A stretch of 49,961 nt of DNA, taken from Flavobacterium lutivivi. GTDB taxonomy: Bacteria > Bacteroidota > Bacteroidia > Flavobacteriales > Flavobacteriaceae. This document shows positions 1 through 8,886 of this stretch, one piece after another. Location of the stretch: contig NZ_BMIM01000015.1 of the NCBI RefSeq assembly GCF_014642275.1, positions 1 through 49,961 of the forward strand. The letters are read 5' to 3'. The notes below the pieces were generated by a model. That model saw nothing but the letters and a program-made list of their open reading frames with translations, did no database searches and had not been told where the DNA came from. The position numbers and the translations under genes are program-made. Every line of letters begins with the position of its first letter. Positions within the stretch are counted from its first letter, which is position 1.

Positions 1-314
1 AAATAAGTTTATTATTACAATTAATATTTTTTTATTGTATCATAAAACCTACTTTTTTTGCTAAAAAAGAAAAATTAAATTAAAACTTAAATGATTGATT
101 TGTAGTTTGTTGTGGGTAATATGAAAAATAATTTCAAAATGGCTGTGAGGAAAAGTTAAGTTTCTTTATTCTTTTTTTAATCTTTCCAGAGTAGTTTCTT
201 TGTTTTGAATTATCAAAAATAATCTAACAAAATTAGTTAATAATTTGATAAACAGTTATTTATTTTGTTAAAATGTTTTGAAAATAGGGTTTTTCCTTTT
301 GTATAATAATTTTT
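1..314. other. Gene-free AT-rich stretch at the left edge
   Basis: I see no convincing gene. The first bases could be the tail of something outside the window, since an in-frame TAA occurs at bases 4-6, but this cannot be shown. The part next to 315 is where the minus-strand operon should terminate, yet no strong hairpin followed by a T-run is visible there. Confidence 0.5.
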
Positions 315-845
315 CTAATCGGTGAAATCTTTATCTTCACGATCAATAGTTATTATTGAAATCCCTTTTTGGAGCAATAGATTATTAGGATAAGTGATTT
401 TCTCACCGTTAGATGTTTTAATATCTAAATGAAAAGCATTGATATCTTCGATTTCTCCTTCTATTGGAAAGTCTTTGTCATGAATTTTTATGGTATCTCC
501 AATTTTGAAAGGAAAAAAGAAAAACAATATAATACCAGATGTAATATTACTCAGAATTGACCATTGTGCAAACATAGCAACACCAACAATTGTTGCTACT
601 GATGATATGGTGAACAATATGTCTTTTTTTTCAACACCCCAAATAATTGTAAGCGCTATGAAGAACAAAATATTTAAAAGCAAATAAATATATTTAATGA
701 CAAGATTAGTCCTTTGCTCGATAATATAACTGGTTCGAGCATATTTTCTAATTAGTTTTGCTGTGATAATTCTCAACAAAATATATAGCGCTAACGTGAC
801 AAGTGACGCTATCAATTCCGCAGTAAATGAAGAAACAAAATTCAT
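315..845 (-). CDS. Short MscS-family mechanosensitive channel
   Basis: Predicted inner-membrane channel that releases solutes under hypo-osmotic stress. Hydrophobic segments lie at about residues 8-28, 51-70 and 78-112. The last is followed by PFKIGDTI (112-119), which matches the pore helix and beta-domain entry of MscS proteins, and YPNN (152-155) matches the end of the family's beta domain. At 176 residues it stops after the beta domain and lacks the usual C-terminal alpha/beta vestibule domain. The start ATG overlaps the stop of the upstream maf gene by one base (TAATG), so it is probably the last gene of the maf-UbiA-kdsC operon. Family membership is fairly secure; real gating activity of so short a form is inferred. 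Confidence 0.8.
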   Translation of the reverse strand: MNFVSSFTAELIASLVTLALYILLRIITAKLIRKYARTSYIIEQRTNLVIKYIYLLLNILFFIALTIIWGVEKKDILFTISSVATIVGVAMFAQWSILSNITSGIILFFFFPFKIGDTIKIHDKDFPIEGEIEDINAFHLDIKTSNGEKITYPNNLLLQKGISIITIDREDKDFTD

Positions 846-1426
846 TATAAATTATCTAAAAAATTAAAAACTAAATCAGTAGGAAGACCAACTACATTAG
901 TATATGAGCCTTCAATTTTTGAAATAGCGGTAAGACCAATCCAATCTTGAATTCCGTAGGCACCAGCTTTATCAAATGGTTTATATTCGTTTAAATAATG
1001 TTCAATTTGATGTACAGATAACGAATTAAAAGTAACTTTTGTTGTGCTGTGCATTACTTTTTCAAATTCTGTAGTTTTGAAACAAACAGAAGTAATAACT
1101 TCATGAGTTTTTCCCGCCATAGATTTCAACATTTCTACTGCATCATCAAAATCTTTTGGCTTACCTAATGCTTTTCCATCGAGCCAAACAATAGTGTCGC
1201 TAGTGATTAATAAATCATTACTTTTCAATTCGTTTGAGAATGCATCAGCTTTTAATCTAGCTAAATAATTGGTAATTTCTTCAGCTAATAAATTTTCGGA
1301 AAAAACTTCCTCAATTTCTTTTAACCTGATTTCAAATTCGATGTCCAGTTCTCTAAAAAACTGTTGTCTTCGTGGCGAACCCGAAGCTAATATTATATTA
1401 TATTTTTTTAGCCTATCCTTTAGCAT
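845..1426 (-). CDS. maf: Maf-family nucleotide pyrophosphatase (dTTP/UTP type)
   Basis: House-cleaning nucleoside triphosphate pyrophosphatase that hydrolyses non-canonical or excess nucleotides to the monophosphate in the cytoplasm. The 193 residues match family length. SGSPRR at 15-20 is the substrate loop, TSDT at 75-78 carries the catalytic Asp77, GKP follows at about 93-95, and the AGAYGIQ block lies near 154-160. It overlaps the upstream UbiA gene by 14 bases and the downstream channel gene by one base, so it is translated within an operon. The choice of dTTP/UTP over other Maf specificities rests on general resemblance and is less certain than the family. Confidence 0.93.
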   Translation of the reverse strand: MLKDRLKKYNIILASGSPRRQQFFRELDIEFEIRLKEIEEVFSENLLAEEITNYLARLKADAFSNELKSNDLLITSDTIVWLDGKALGKPKDFDDAVEMLKSMAGKTHEVITSVCFKTTEFEKVMHSTTKVTFNSLSVHQIEHYLNEYKPFDKAGAYGIQDWIGLTAISKIEGSYTNVVGLPTDLVFNFLDNL

Positions 1427-2351
1427 TATGGAAAATGTTGTAGTTGATTATCAAAATAAAAAGTATTCCTAAAAAAATAACCAACTTCAACAGGCTACTC
1501 ATTAAATGGAATTCTTTTTGGGTTTTTGCACTCCATATTTTGATTGAAAAAAATACTAAAGGAGCAACCAAAGCAATTAGTCCATAAATAGTAGCAATCA
1601 ATAACCCATTGTCCATCAAGTTTTTATTGATATACCAAAATAGTACACAAACAATAGCCAAACCAAAAATTGCCGAGATTTTAGCGGTTCTTTGTGTTCC
1701 AATTAAGATTGGTAATGTATTCATTCCTTGATTGTAATCGCCGTTAATATCTTCAATGTCTTTTACTATTTCTCTCAGGAAATTAACCAAGAAAGCAAAT
1801 AATGCATAATCAAACAAAATAGAAAGCAATGTTTTCATCAAGGCTTCATTTTCTGAATAAATAGCAGGAATTATGTCAAACATTCCTATAATCAAAACAC
1901 TAAAAGCAGTTAACAAAGCAATAATTAAATTTCCTACTATGGCTATTTTTTTCCAGCTTGTGGCATATAAATACAGTAACATTGATGAAATAATGAAAAT
2001 GCCCAAAAAGCTAGTTTTCATTATTTTATTCGATAGATAAAAACCAATTATAAGTGCCACGATATTTAACCCTATAAAAATATTGAAACCCATTTCTTCT
2101 GAAATAGTTTTACCAATTTGGTTTTTTCCAGGTTTGTTTATTTCGTCGGTTTCAATATCATAGACGTCATTTATAACATATCCTGCTGCTGCAATTAATA
2201 CAGTTGCTAAAACAAGCAAAGCAAACATCCAATCGTTGAGTGCTAAACCTACATTTTGAAGTTTTAAAAATCCATATCTGATGATGTATTGCATTAAAGC
2301 AATCATCAATAAATTTTTTACTCGAAAAAGTTTTATATAATTCATCGTCAT
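1413..2351 (-). CDS. UbiA-family polyprenyltransferase (geranylgeranylglycerol-phosphate geranylgeranyltransferase-like)
   Basis: Integral membrane prenyl transferase. The 312-residue chain is mostly hydrophobic with about eight or nine helices. It has both Asp-rich metal/diphosphate motifs: NDVYDIETD at 61-69 and the DIEDINGD region at 198-205. Flavobacterial orthologues are commonly named geranylgeranylglycerol-phosphate transferases, but the acceptor cannot be read from sequence; quinone or other lipid acceptors remain possible. The ATG overlaps the kdsC stop (TAATG) and the 3' end overlaps maf, placing it mid-operon. A second in-frame ATG two codons later is an alternative start. Confidence 0.85.
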   Translation of the reverse strand: MTMNYIKLFRVKNLLMIALMQYIIRYGFLKLQNVGLALNDWMFALLVLATVLIAAAGYVINDVYDIETDEINKPGKNQIGKTISEEMGFNIFIGLNIVALIIGFYLSNKIMKTSFLGIFIISSMLLYLYATSWKKIAIVGNLIIALLTAFSVLIIGMFDIIPAIYSENEALMKTLLSILFDYALFAFLVNFLREIVKDIEDINGDYNQGMNTLPILIGTQRTAKISAIFGLAIVCVLFWYINKNLMDNGLLIATIYGLIALVAPLVFFSIKIWSAKTQKEFHLMSSLLKLVIFLGILFILIINYNIFHNAKG

Positions 2352-2878
2352 TAATCGTGTTTTCCGTTATAGTACATATGCCATTTTCCTTGTGCTTTCA
2401 TCACTTGTTCTATTACTTCGCGAACAGCGCCTTTTCCGCCATTTTTATGAGAAATATATTTTGAAATGGCTTTGATTTCTGCTGTTGCATCTTGAGGACA
2501 TGTTGGTAAACCCACAAGTTTCATTACATGAAAATCAGGAATATCATCGCCCATATACAAAACCTGTTCTGGGTTGATATTATATAATTCAATATATTCT
2601 TTGAAAGTTTCCACTTTATCGGGACTAGCAAGGTGAATATCGGTTATTCCCAGATTTCGTAATCGGATGCGAACACCTTCATTATTTCCTCCAGATATTA
2701 TACATATGTTGTAACCACTTTCTATGGCAGCTTTCATAGCAAATCCGTCGCGAATATTCATTATGCGTAGCATTTCGCCAGTAGGAGTAACATGAACAGT
2801 GCTGTCTGTCAAAACGCCATCAACATCAAAAATGAAAGTGGTAATGTGGTTGAGAATTTCTTTATAGCTTTTAGCCAT
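2351..2878 (-). CDS. kdsC: KdsC-like HAD phosphatase (3-deoxy-D-manno-octulosonate 8-phosphate phosphatase)
   Basis: Releases phosphate from KDO-8-phosphate in the pathway to lipopolysaccharide inner core, in the cytoplasm. It is a compact capless HAD protein of 175 residues. Motif I is DVDGVLTD at 18-25 with nucleophile Asp18 and acid Asp20, motif II is ISGG at 61-64, Lys88 is motif III, and GDDxxD at 110-115 is motif IV. The C-terminal GGKGAVRE segment is typical of KdsC. It overlaps the DUF2520 gene upstream by 8 bases and the UbiA gene downstream by one base. Confidence 0.9.
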   Translation of the reverse strand: MAKSYKEILNHITTFIFDVDGVLTDSTVHVTPTGEMLRIMNIRDGFAMKAAIESGYNICIISGGNNEGVRIRLRNLGITDIHLASPDKVETFKEYIELYNINPEQVLYMGDDIPDFHVMKLVGLPTCPQDATAEIKAISKYISHKNGGKGAVREVIEQVMKAQGKWHMYYNGKHD

Positions 2879-3623
2879 GATTTATAATTGATTGTGTTAA
2901 AAGTTTATAAATTTCTTTTTGATTTTCATCTTTGATAGAGTTCAAATGCTCTTCAATAGTTTTGGTATCTTGCCTTTTTGCTGGTCCAGTTTGAGCTTTT
3001 GAAGGTGACAAAAAATTAATTTTATCTGCGGTTTCTTCAATTAAAGGTTTCAAAATTTCGAAAGGAACATTTTTTTCAATACAAATATCGTTTCCAATTT
3101 TATATAAATGATTGACAAAGTTGCTAACAAATACGGCTGCAATATGCAGAGATTTTCTTTGTTCGGAAGAAATAGAATAGACCTTATCAACGACTTTTGA
3201 GGCTAGATTGTTAAGGAGTTGTAAGTCTTTTTCATTTGTAGCTTCAATGCAAATGGGCACTTTGCTAAATTCAATTTCTTTCTCTTTGGAAAAAGTTTGC
3301 AACGGATAGAAAACACCTTGCTGATTTTTGTTGTCTAAAATTTCCATAGGCATTGAACCCGAAGTGTGAACTACAAGTTTATTTTCAAACGGTAGTTTAG
3401 ACGAAACTTCTGCAATAGCATTGTCGGAAACCGCAATAATGTAAACATCTGCTTCAACGAGATGAGATAAATCGTGAGTTATCTTTGAATTGGACAAACA
3501 ATCCGGAAAAAAAGTACTTTTTCTAGAATAAACCTGAACCAAATCTATTGATTTGTTTTCACAAAAAGCCAAAATCAAATGATTTGCTACATTTCCTGAA
3601 CCAATAACAACTACTGAAATCAT
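2871..3623 (-). CDS. Rossmann-fold / DUF2520 domain protein
   Basis: Putative NAD(P)-binding protein of 250 residues. Residues 3-13 form a beta strand and the dinucleotide loop with GSGNVA at 8-13. The N-terminal half resembles F420/6-phosphogluconate-type Rossmann domains, and the C-terminal half (about 125-245) is the all-helical DUF2520 region. No substrate is known to me. It appears to be the first gene of the run toward the MscS-like gene, sharing 8 bases with kdsC, and it is often next to kdsC in flavobacteria. Upstream, 36 bases separate it from the SGNH gene and no promoter of the TAnnTTTG kind was found there. Confidence 0.85.
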   Translation of the reverse strand: MISVVVIGSGNVANHLILAFCENKSIDLVQVYSRKSTFFPDCLSNSKITHDLSHLVEADVYIIAVSDNAIAEVSSKLPFENKLVVHTSGSMPMEILDNKNQQGVFYPLQTFSKEKEIEFSKVPICIEATNEKDLQLLNNLASKVVDKVYSISSEQRKSLHIAAVFVSNFVNHLYKIGNDICIEKNVPFEILKPLIEETADKINFLSPSKAQTGPAKRQDTKTIEEHLNSIKDENQKEIYKLLTQSIINHG

Positions 3624-3659
3624 TTGGCTAAATTAGGAAAATTAACCGAAATAGAATAA

Positions 3660-4547
3660 TCAATTTTGAGAACTAATAAGCTTTTGAAAATGCTTGGTTA
3701 CAATTTCTGAACCTTTTGCAGATACATGATCACCGTCAAAAATATAGCAGTCTTCTGCAAGTTTCATTTCGCTTAAATCTAAAACATTCAACTGGTTTTT
3801 TTTGCAAAAATCCATGTAGAAGTTTGTGTATTTTGCTGGAATTTTGGATTTATAAATAGGATGCAATGGCGAATTGATTATCGTAAGTTCAACATTCTTT
3901 TCTTTACAGAGGTCTATGATTTTTTTTAGATAATAAATGTTTTTCTGCGAAAAAGGAATGATTTTATTGTCTTTATAAAAATGTTGGCGTACTCTTTTGT
4001 TAATAGATTTTACATCAGCTTTGCTATTGTTGAATTTGTTTTGATAAAAGCCAATAAATTCCAAATCTTTTGTTTTTTTTATATTTGAATTGACTAATTC
4101 TTTGACTAGATTTTTCAATAATATATTCCTGTTTTCTTTGGCGCTTTTTAGCATTTTAAATTGTTCTTCCGCAGGTAACAGAAAGAAATATTTTGTTCCC
4201 ACAAAGGCTGTTTTTTCACCATCTGTAAACTCGTCGCTGTAAGCAGATAAATTGTGGTAACTAAATCCTAAATATATTTTTTTTATTTGCGGATTATCTT
4301 TTAATAACAATTTAATTTTATAGTAGGAGTGAAGGTATTGTTCAGCCGATTTTCCAAAGTTTTTACTGTTAGGTATTAGTTTGTCATCGATTGCTTTTTG
4401 AATATGAGAATCGCCAATGTAACAAATGATAATATTTTTTTGAGGTTGATATGAATTTACTTTTTTGAGAGCAATTACGTATCCTAACAATAGAATAACT
4501 AAAGGAAAAGCAAAAAATAAAATGAGCCTTTTAATAAATCGTTTCAT
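3660..4547 (-). CDS. SGNH-fold acyl-esterase/acetyltransferase-like protein, partner of the MBOAT gene
   Basis: A membrane-anchored protein of 295 residues with one N-terminal helix (about 8-27) and a periplasmic SGNH-like domain. GDSH at 45-48 supplies the likely nucleophile Ser47, and DGDH at 271-274 matches the DxxH block with His274. The start is ATG at 4547, which overlaps the MBOAT stop as TGATG; a longer frame opening at 4646 lies wholly inside the MBOAT gene. By analogy with AlgI/AlgJ-type and DltB/DltD-type pairs it probably completes transfer of an acyl group, passed through the membrane by the MBOAT protein, onto a polymer. The polymer is unknown. Confidence 0.78.
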   Translation of the reverse strand: MKRFIKRLILFFAFPLVILLLGYVIALKKVNSYQPQKNIIICYIGDSHIQKAIDDKLIPNSKNFGKSAEQYLHSYYKIKLLLKDNPQIKKIYLGFSYHNLSAYSDEFTDGEKTAFVGTKYFFLLPAEEQFKMLKSAKENRNILLKNLVKELVNSNIKKTKDLEFIGFYQNKFNNSKADVKSINKRVRQHFYKDNKIIPFSQKNIYYLKKIIDLCKEKNVELTIINSPLHPIYKSKIPAKYTNFYMDFCKKNQLNVLDLSEMKLAEDCYIFDGDHVSAKGSEIVTKHFQKLISSQN

Positions 4548-5995
4548 CAAAATTGAAAATAAATAAATTGTTGCTCTTTTTGTCCATACCAAAATATGCA
4601 GAAGATTATAGCATAATAAAAAGCATAACGAATAGGTGCTTTCCATTTTGGAACAATTTTTTCTAATGCATAGTTGTTTTCTCTACCCAACCATTCAATA
4701 ATTAGCATGAATACTGTGAGAAGAATTGTCGTTTTTGCTCTGCCCATTTTTGGAAATCTTGGAATTTCGAAAAGTGATGACGAAAATATTTTTGAAATAT
4801 AATTCAAAGCATCGCTAACGCTTTCAGCTCTAAAGAATATCCAAGCAAAAACAGTAAGCCCAAAAGTTATTAGAATAGAAAAAGTCTCTTTTGTCGATGG
4901 GAAAAAGTGACCTTTTGCGACTATTTCTATATGATGTCTGTTCTTGTTTGAAAACAACAACGGCAGGAAATAAATAGCATTCAATAATCCCCAAATTATA
5001 AAAGTCCAATTGGCGCCATGCCAAAACCCACTTACAATAAAAATGATAAAAGTATTGCGCACTTTCATCCAAGTATTTCCTTTGCTTCCACCAAGTGGTA
5101 TGTATAAATAATCTTTGAACCATGAGGACAATGATATATGCCATCTTCTCCAAAACTCAGCAATATCTCTAGAAAAATAAGGGAAAGAAAAGTTTTGTAG
5201 AAGTTCTATGCCAAACAGTTTTGATGTTCCAAGTGCAATATCAGAATATCCTGAAAAGTCACCATATATTTGAAATGCAAAAAATATAGCGCCAAGTAAT
5301 AATCCGCTTCCAGAAAAATGGTCTGGATTTTCAAACATCATATTGGCATATTGCGCACAATTATCAGCTATTACTATTTTCTTAAATAATCCCCAAAGTA
5401 TTTGCCTTAAACCATCTGTGGCTTGATAATAATCAAAACTTCTTTTTCTTTTTATTTGCGGTAATAAATGAGTTGCTCTTTCTATTGGACCAGCAACAAG
5501 TAATGGAAAATAGCTAACAAAAACGGCATAGGTTATATAGTTTTTTTCTGGTTCAATCCTGTTCTTATAAATATCGACAACATAGGATAATCCATGAAAA
5601 GTATAGAAAGAAATTCCAACCGGAAGAATTACGTTTATTAAACTTGGATGTACATTAAACCCTAGTCCAGATAATGCTTCGGCAAAAGAGCTTGCAAAAA
5701 AATTATAGTATTTGAATACGCCTAGAAAGCCTAAATTGATACAGATACTCGTCCAAAACCAAAATCTCCTTGATTTTTGGGAATTGGAATTACTCATTTT
5801 CAATCCTGTGTAATAATCTAGAAGCGTTGAAAAAATGAGTAAAAACAAAAATCTCCAATCCCAACAAGAATAGAAATAATAACTCGATAATAATAGTAAC
5901 GTGTTTTGCGCTTTTAAATTTTTTGACACTACAAACCAGTATAGAAAAAAAACTATTGGTAGAAATATTGCAAAACCTAAAGAATTAAAAAGCAT
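4547..5995 (-). CDS. MBOAT-family membrane O-acyltransferase (AlgI/DltB-like)
   Basis: Multi-pass inner-membrane acyltransferase of 482 residues, the usual length for AlgI relatives. The signature FWRRWHISLSSWFKDY lies at 281-296, the GGS loop at 302-304, and the invariant catalytic His326 sits in WHGANW (325-330). It is predicted to move acetyl or another acyl group across the membrane for modification of an exported polysaccharide or wall polymer. The downstream SGNH gene starts on its stop codon, a strong sign that the two work together. The 75 bases upstream hold no clear promoter match. Confidence 0.9.
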   Translation of the reverse strand: MLFNSLGFAIFLPIVFFLYWFVVSKNLKAQNTLLLLSSYYFYSCWDWRFLFLLIFSTLLDYYTGLKMSNSNSQKSRRFWFWTSICINLGFLGVFKYYNFFASSFAEALSGLGFNVHPSLINVILPVGISFYTFHGLSYVVDIYKNRIEPEKNYITYAVFVSYFPLLVAGPIERATHLLPQIKRKRSFDYYQATDGLRQILWGLFKKIVIADNCAQYANMMFENPDHFSGSGLLLGAIFFAFQIYGDFSGYSDIALGTSKLFGIELLQNFSFPYFSRDIAEFWRRWHISLSSWFKDYLYIPLGGSKGNTWMKVRNTFIIFIVSGFWHGANWTFIIWGLLNAIYFLPLLFSNKNRHHIEIVAKGHFFPSTKETFSILITFGLTVFAWIFFRAESVSDALNYISKIFSSSLFEIPRFPKMGRAKTTILLTVFMLIIEWLGRENNYALEKIVPKWKAPIRYAFYYAIIFCIFWYGQKEQQFIYFQF

Positions 5996-6070
5996 TTGTT
6001 TCTTATTATTTTTCGAAAATAAAGAGTATTAATTCAAAAACAAAATATTGCTTTCAAATAGTTTGAATAA

Positions 6071-7129
6071 TTATAATGATAGTAAAAATTCTAATGTGTC
6101 AACACCATCAGCATAATCCCAAAGTTCGGGTTGTTGTGTTTTTCCAAAAGGTATTGAGTTTTCTATCAATCCATTTGAAACGATGCATTGAATTTTTTCT
6201 GAATCAAGTTGAAGTTTGTTTTTCACAGAATCTATACTCTCATAATACTCATAGAAAACAGATGATATTGGCGATGAGTAACTTTCGTCTTCTTTGATAG
6301 TCAAAAATCCGTTATCCAAAATTTTATACAAACTCATCAAGAATACAGCTTTGTTATAATCATAATTATTAGCATATTTTTCATACTCTATAACACCTTT
6401 TTGATTATAAATTGCATTAAAAAATTGATCAAAATCATAACCAACAGGAACAAATAATTTAGACACATTTCTACAACCTAATCCAAAGTATCTAAAAATA
6501 TCTTCGCCAAGTAATTCTAGTTCTTCTCTAGTTTCCTTTCCGGTCAATACAGCAACAGAGTTTCTGTTTTTTCTAATAATACTTGGTTTATCTTTAAAAT
6601 AATATTCAAAATATCTCGCCGTATTGTTGCTTCCTGTTGCTATTACTGCATCAAAGTTTTCGAGTTTACCTTCTGTAAATTCAATATAATTCTTCAATCT
6701 TTCATCAATGGCAATAAGATATTTTGATAATATTGGCAACAGTTTTTGATCGTTTGAAGAAAGTTTTACCAAAGCTTTGTTACCAGAAATAATTACTGAA
6801 ACAAAATCATGAAAGCCCACAAGAGGAATGTTTCCTGCTAGAATTAAAGCTACAGTTTTTGGTGTTTTTTCAGTAAAATTATAATTGGATAACCATTTGT
6901 TTAAGTTATCTTCTGTCAATGCTTTTGCCCAAGATTGCACAGCATAATAGACTTGTTCTTTTGTAAACCAGCCATTATAATTCACCGAACTTTCAATCAA
7001 AAATTTAAAATCATCAAAGAACAAATCATTATGTAAAACATCATTTTTCTTTGCGGAATTATGTTCAGCAAATTGACTTAAAAATTTTCCGAGTTCAACA
7101 AAGCATTTTTTTTTATCGTTTTGTAACAT
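6071..7129 (-). CDS. LuxC-like acyl-CoA reductase
   Basis: Protein of 352 residues in the LuxC / aldehyde-dehydrogenase-like superfamily, expected to reduce an acyl-CoA or acyl-enzyme to an aldehyde with NAD(P)H. The N-terminal cofactor domain includes AGNIPLVG at 98-105, and the likely thiol nucleophile is Cys219 in FGLGCRN (215-221). No LuxD/LuxE-type partner is present. It is divergent from the dicluster ferredoxin gene with 61 bases between starts, an arrangement I recall as recurrent in flavobacteria, which hints at linked electron supply. Physiological substrate unknown. Confidence 0.85.
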   Translation of the reverse strand: MLQNDKKKCFVELGKFLSQFAEHNSAKKNDVLHNDLFFDDFKFLIESSVNYNGWFTKEQVYYAVQSWAKALTEDNLNKWLSNYNFTEKTPKTVALILAGNIPLVGFHDFVSVIISGNKALVKLSSNDQKLLPILSKYLIAIDERLKNYIEFTEGKLENFDAVIATGSNNTARYFEYYFKDKPSIIRKNRNSVAVLTGKETREELELLGEDIFRYFGLGCRNVSKLFVPVGYDFDQFFNAIYNQKGVIEYEKYANNYDYNKAVFLMSLYKILDNGFLTIKEDESYSSPISSVFYEYYESIDSVKNKLQLDSEKIQCIVSNGLIENSIPFGKTQQPELWDYADGVDTLEFLLSL

Positions 7130-7135
7130 AAGTTA

Positions 7136-7167
7136 TTTGTTTATGATTGCTTTTGATTGTAATTTTG
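7136..7167 (+). promoter_or_regulatory. Bacteroidota-type promoter of the ferredoxin gene
   Basis: TTTG at 7136-7139, a 20-base spacer, then TAATTTTG at 7160-7167, which fits the TTG-N(17-23)-TAnnTTTG consensus. The start codon follows 23 bases after the -7 box. Confidence 0.7.
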
Positions 7168-7178
7168 CGCTAAATTAA

Positions 7179-7541
<363 letters not shown>

Positions 7542-7570
7542 ATATTCTACACTATAAATTTATGGTGAAA

Positions 7571-7606
7571 AATCCCTGTCAATTTTTTTGGGCAGGGATT
7601 TTTTTT
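7571..7606 (+). terminator. Rho-independent terminator after the ferredoxin gene
   Basis: A stem of about 10 bp (AATCCCTGTC at 7571-7580 with GGCAGGGATT at 7591-7600, one G-U pair) closes a 10-base loop and runs into a T-tract. Confidence 0.85.
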
Positions 7607-7669
7607 GCATTTAAACTTCATAATGAAAAGAAAATTTTAACATATATTTGTTGGAAACGTTTTTTTCAA

Positions 7670-8827
7670 ATGAAAAGACTATTGGTTTTTCTTGTATGTT
7701 TTATATCCTATGTAGTGCAATCACAAACTACAGAAAAAACTCTTTTAATAAAAGATGCCGATACTAATTTGCCAATAGAAGATGTAGTTGTAATAATTGC
7801 AAAAACAAAACAATCTTTTATGAGTAACAAAGAAGGTGAGGTGTTGTTATCGCTAAAGTCACCATCTACAATCCAAATATCACATTTCTCCTATCAATCA
7901 GAAACTATTCGTTCTATCACTTTAAAAGACGGTAAAAATATTATTCTTCTAAAACCAAATGTAAACGACCTTGATGATATTATCATCACGAAACAACATC
8001 CTCAAAAAATTCTAAAATCACTGATTGAAAACTCTATAAAAAAACTAAGTATTCCTGCGCGATTAAAAGTGTATTCGAGAGAATTCTTTAAACTAAACGG
8101 AAGCTATTCCTATTTTAATGACGGATTGATAAATTTTCAATTAACAGGTCAACCAAGAAAAATAAAAACAGATATTTTAGTAGAACAAAATCGTTTTTAT
8201 GGACTTATGGGTGATGAAAACCTTGAAGACGTTTTGGGATATAATCTCAATAACATCATGGAAAATTATTATGAGTTCAAATACCTCAATCCATTACTCG
8301 AAAAATCGGCCTTGAAAGATTATGATTTTCTAATTAAATCAAGTGCAAAAAATAGCCAAAACTACATTATGACTGCAAAGCCAGTTGATGATGTTAAATC
8401 TGTATTAGATGAATTTACAATTGTTTATGATTACAAACATAAAGTAATTATTGAAGCAAGTTCTACCTTATCACAAGCAGCGATTTTGAGGAATGATTTG
8501 AAAACATTTAATGGAAAAAAGACCTATAAATCCAATTTTAAAACCATTTATAGAATGCTAGATAATGACTATTATTTAGTAAGTTCTAAAGAAGAAATAG
8601 CTTTTGAAAAAGAAAATAAAGGAAAAGTTAAAGATATACAAGTCACAAATTATCTTATCACATCTAGTTTCAGTAAAAAGGGATATACTTTCAAGGCAGA
8701 AGACATTTTCAAAGACAAAACATTATACAACAAGAAAAACAATATTCTTTCTAATTACTGGGAAGTTTCAGGGCTTATTTCTACCGATGAAGAAGAAAAA
8801 ATTATATTAAGTCTTCAGGATAAGTAA
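7670..8827 (+). CDS. Exported protein with carboxypeptidase-like regulatory domain
   Basis: A 385-residue protein that opens with a signal peptide (hydrophobic 3-15, cleavage near SQ at 18-19). Residues about 22-100 resemble the beta-sandwich CarboxypepD_reg-like domain found at the N-terminus of TonB-dependent receptors, including the typical segment on the default state followed by ISHFSYQ. The rest is not a receptor barrel and I do not recognise it; it may form a periplasmic or surface domain. ATG at 7670 was chosen because it begins the signal peptide; the frame opens at 7562 only through the upstream terminator. A TATATTTG box at 7643-7650 lies 19 bases before this ATG. Confidence 0.75.
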   Translation: MKRLLVFLVCFISYVVQSQTTEKTLLIKDADTNLPIEDVVVIIAKTKQSFMSNKEGEVLLSLKSPSTIQISHFSYQSETIRSITLKDGKNIILLKPNVNDLDDIIITKQHPQKILKSLIENSIKKLSIPARLKVYSREFFKLNGSYSYFNDGLINFQLTGQPRKIKTDILVEQNRFYGLMGDENLEDVLGYNLNNIMENYYEFKYLNPLLEKSALKDYDFLIKSSAKNSQNYIMTAKPVDDVKSVLDEFTIVYDYKHKVIIEASSTLSQAAILRNDLKTFNGKKTYKSNFKTIYRMLDNDYYLVSSKEEIAFEKENKGKVKDIQVTNYLITSSFSKKGYTFKAEDIFKDKTLYNKKNNILSNYWEVSGLISTDEEEKIILSLQDK

Positions 8828-8855
8828 AGTATTTCTAAACTTGTTTTTTTTGGAC

Positions 8856-8863
8856 TATATTTG
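8856..8863 (+). promoter_or_regulatory. -7 box of the ychF gene
   Basis: TATATTTG matches TAnnTTTG exactly and lies 23 bases before the ATG. No well-spaced -33 TTG was found. Confidence 0.55.
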
Positions 8864-8886
8864 CACACTTTTAAAATTAAATCTAA

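Noticed and set aside
121-159. A 12-codon ORF (ATG to TAA) in the left intergenic region
   Set aside because: Too short, no homologue known to me and no promoter of the expected type at the right distance.
4548-4646. N-terminal extension of the SGNH protein
   Set aside because: It lies wholly inside the MBOAT gene, while ATG 4547 sits on the MBOAT stop and starts a proper membrane anchor.
4830-5153. A 107-codon frame on the same strand inside the MBOAT gene
   Set aside because: It is an alternative frame of a well-conserved gene, with no domain of its own.
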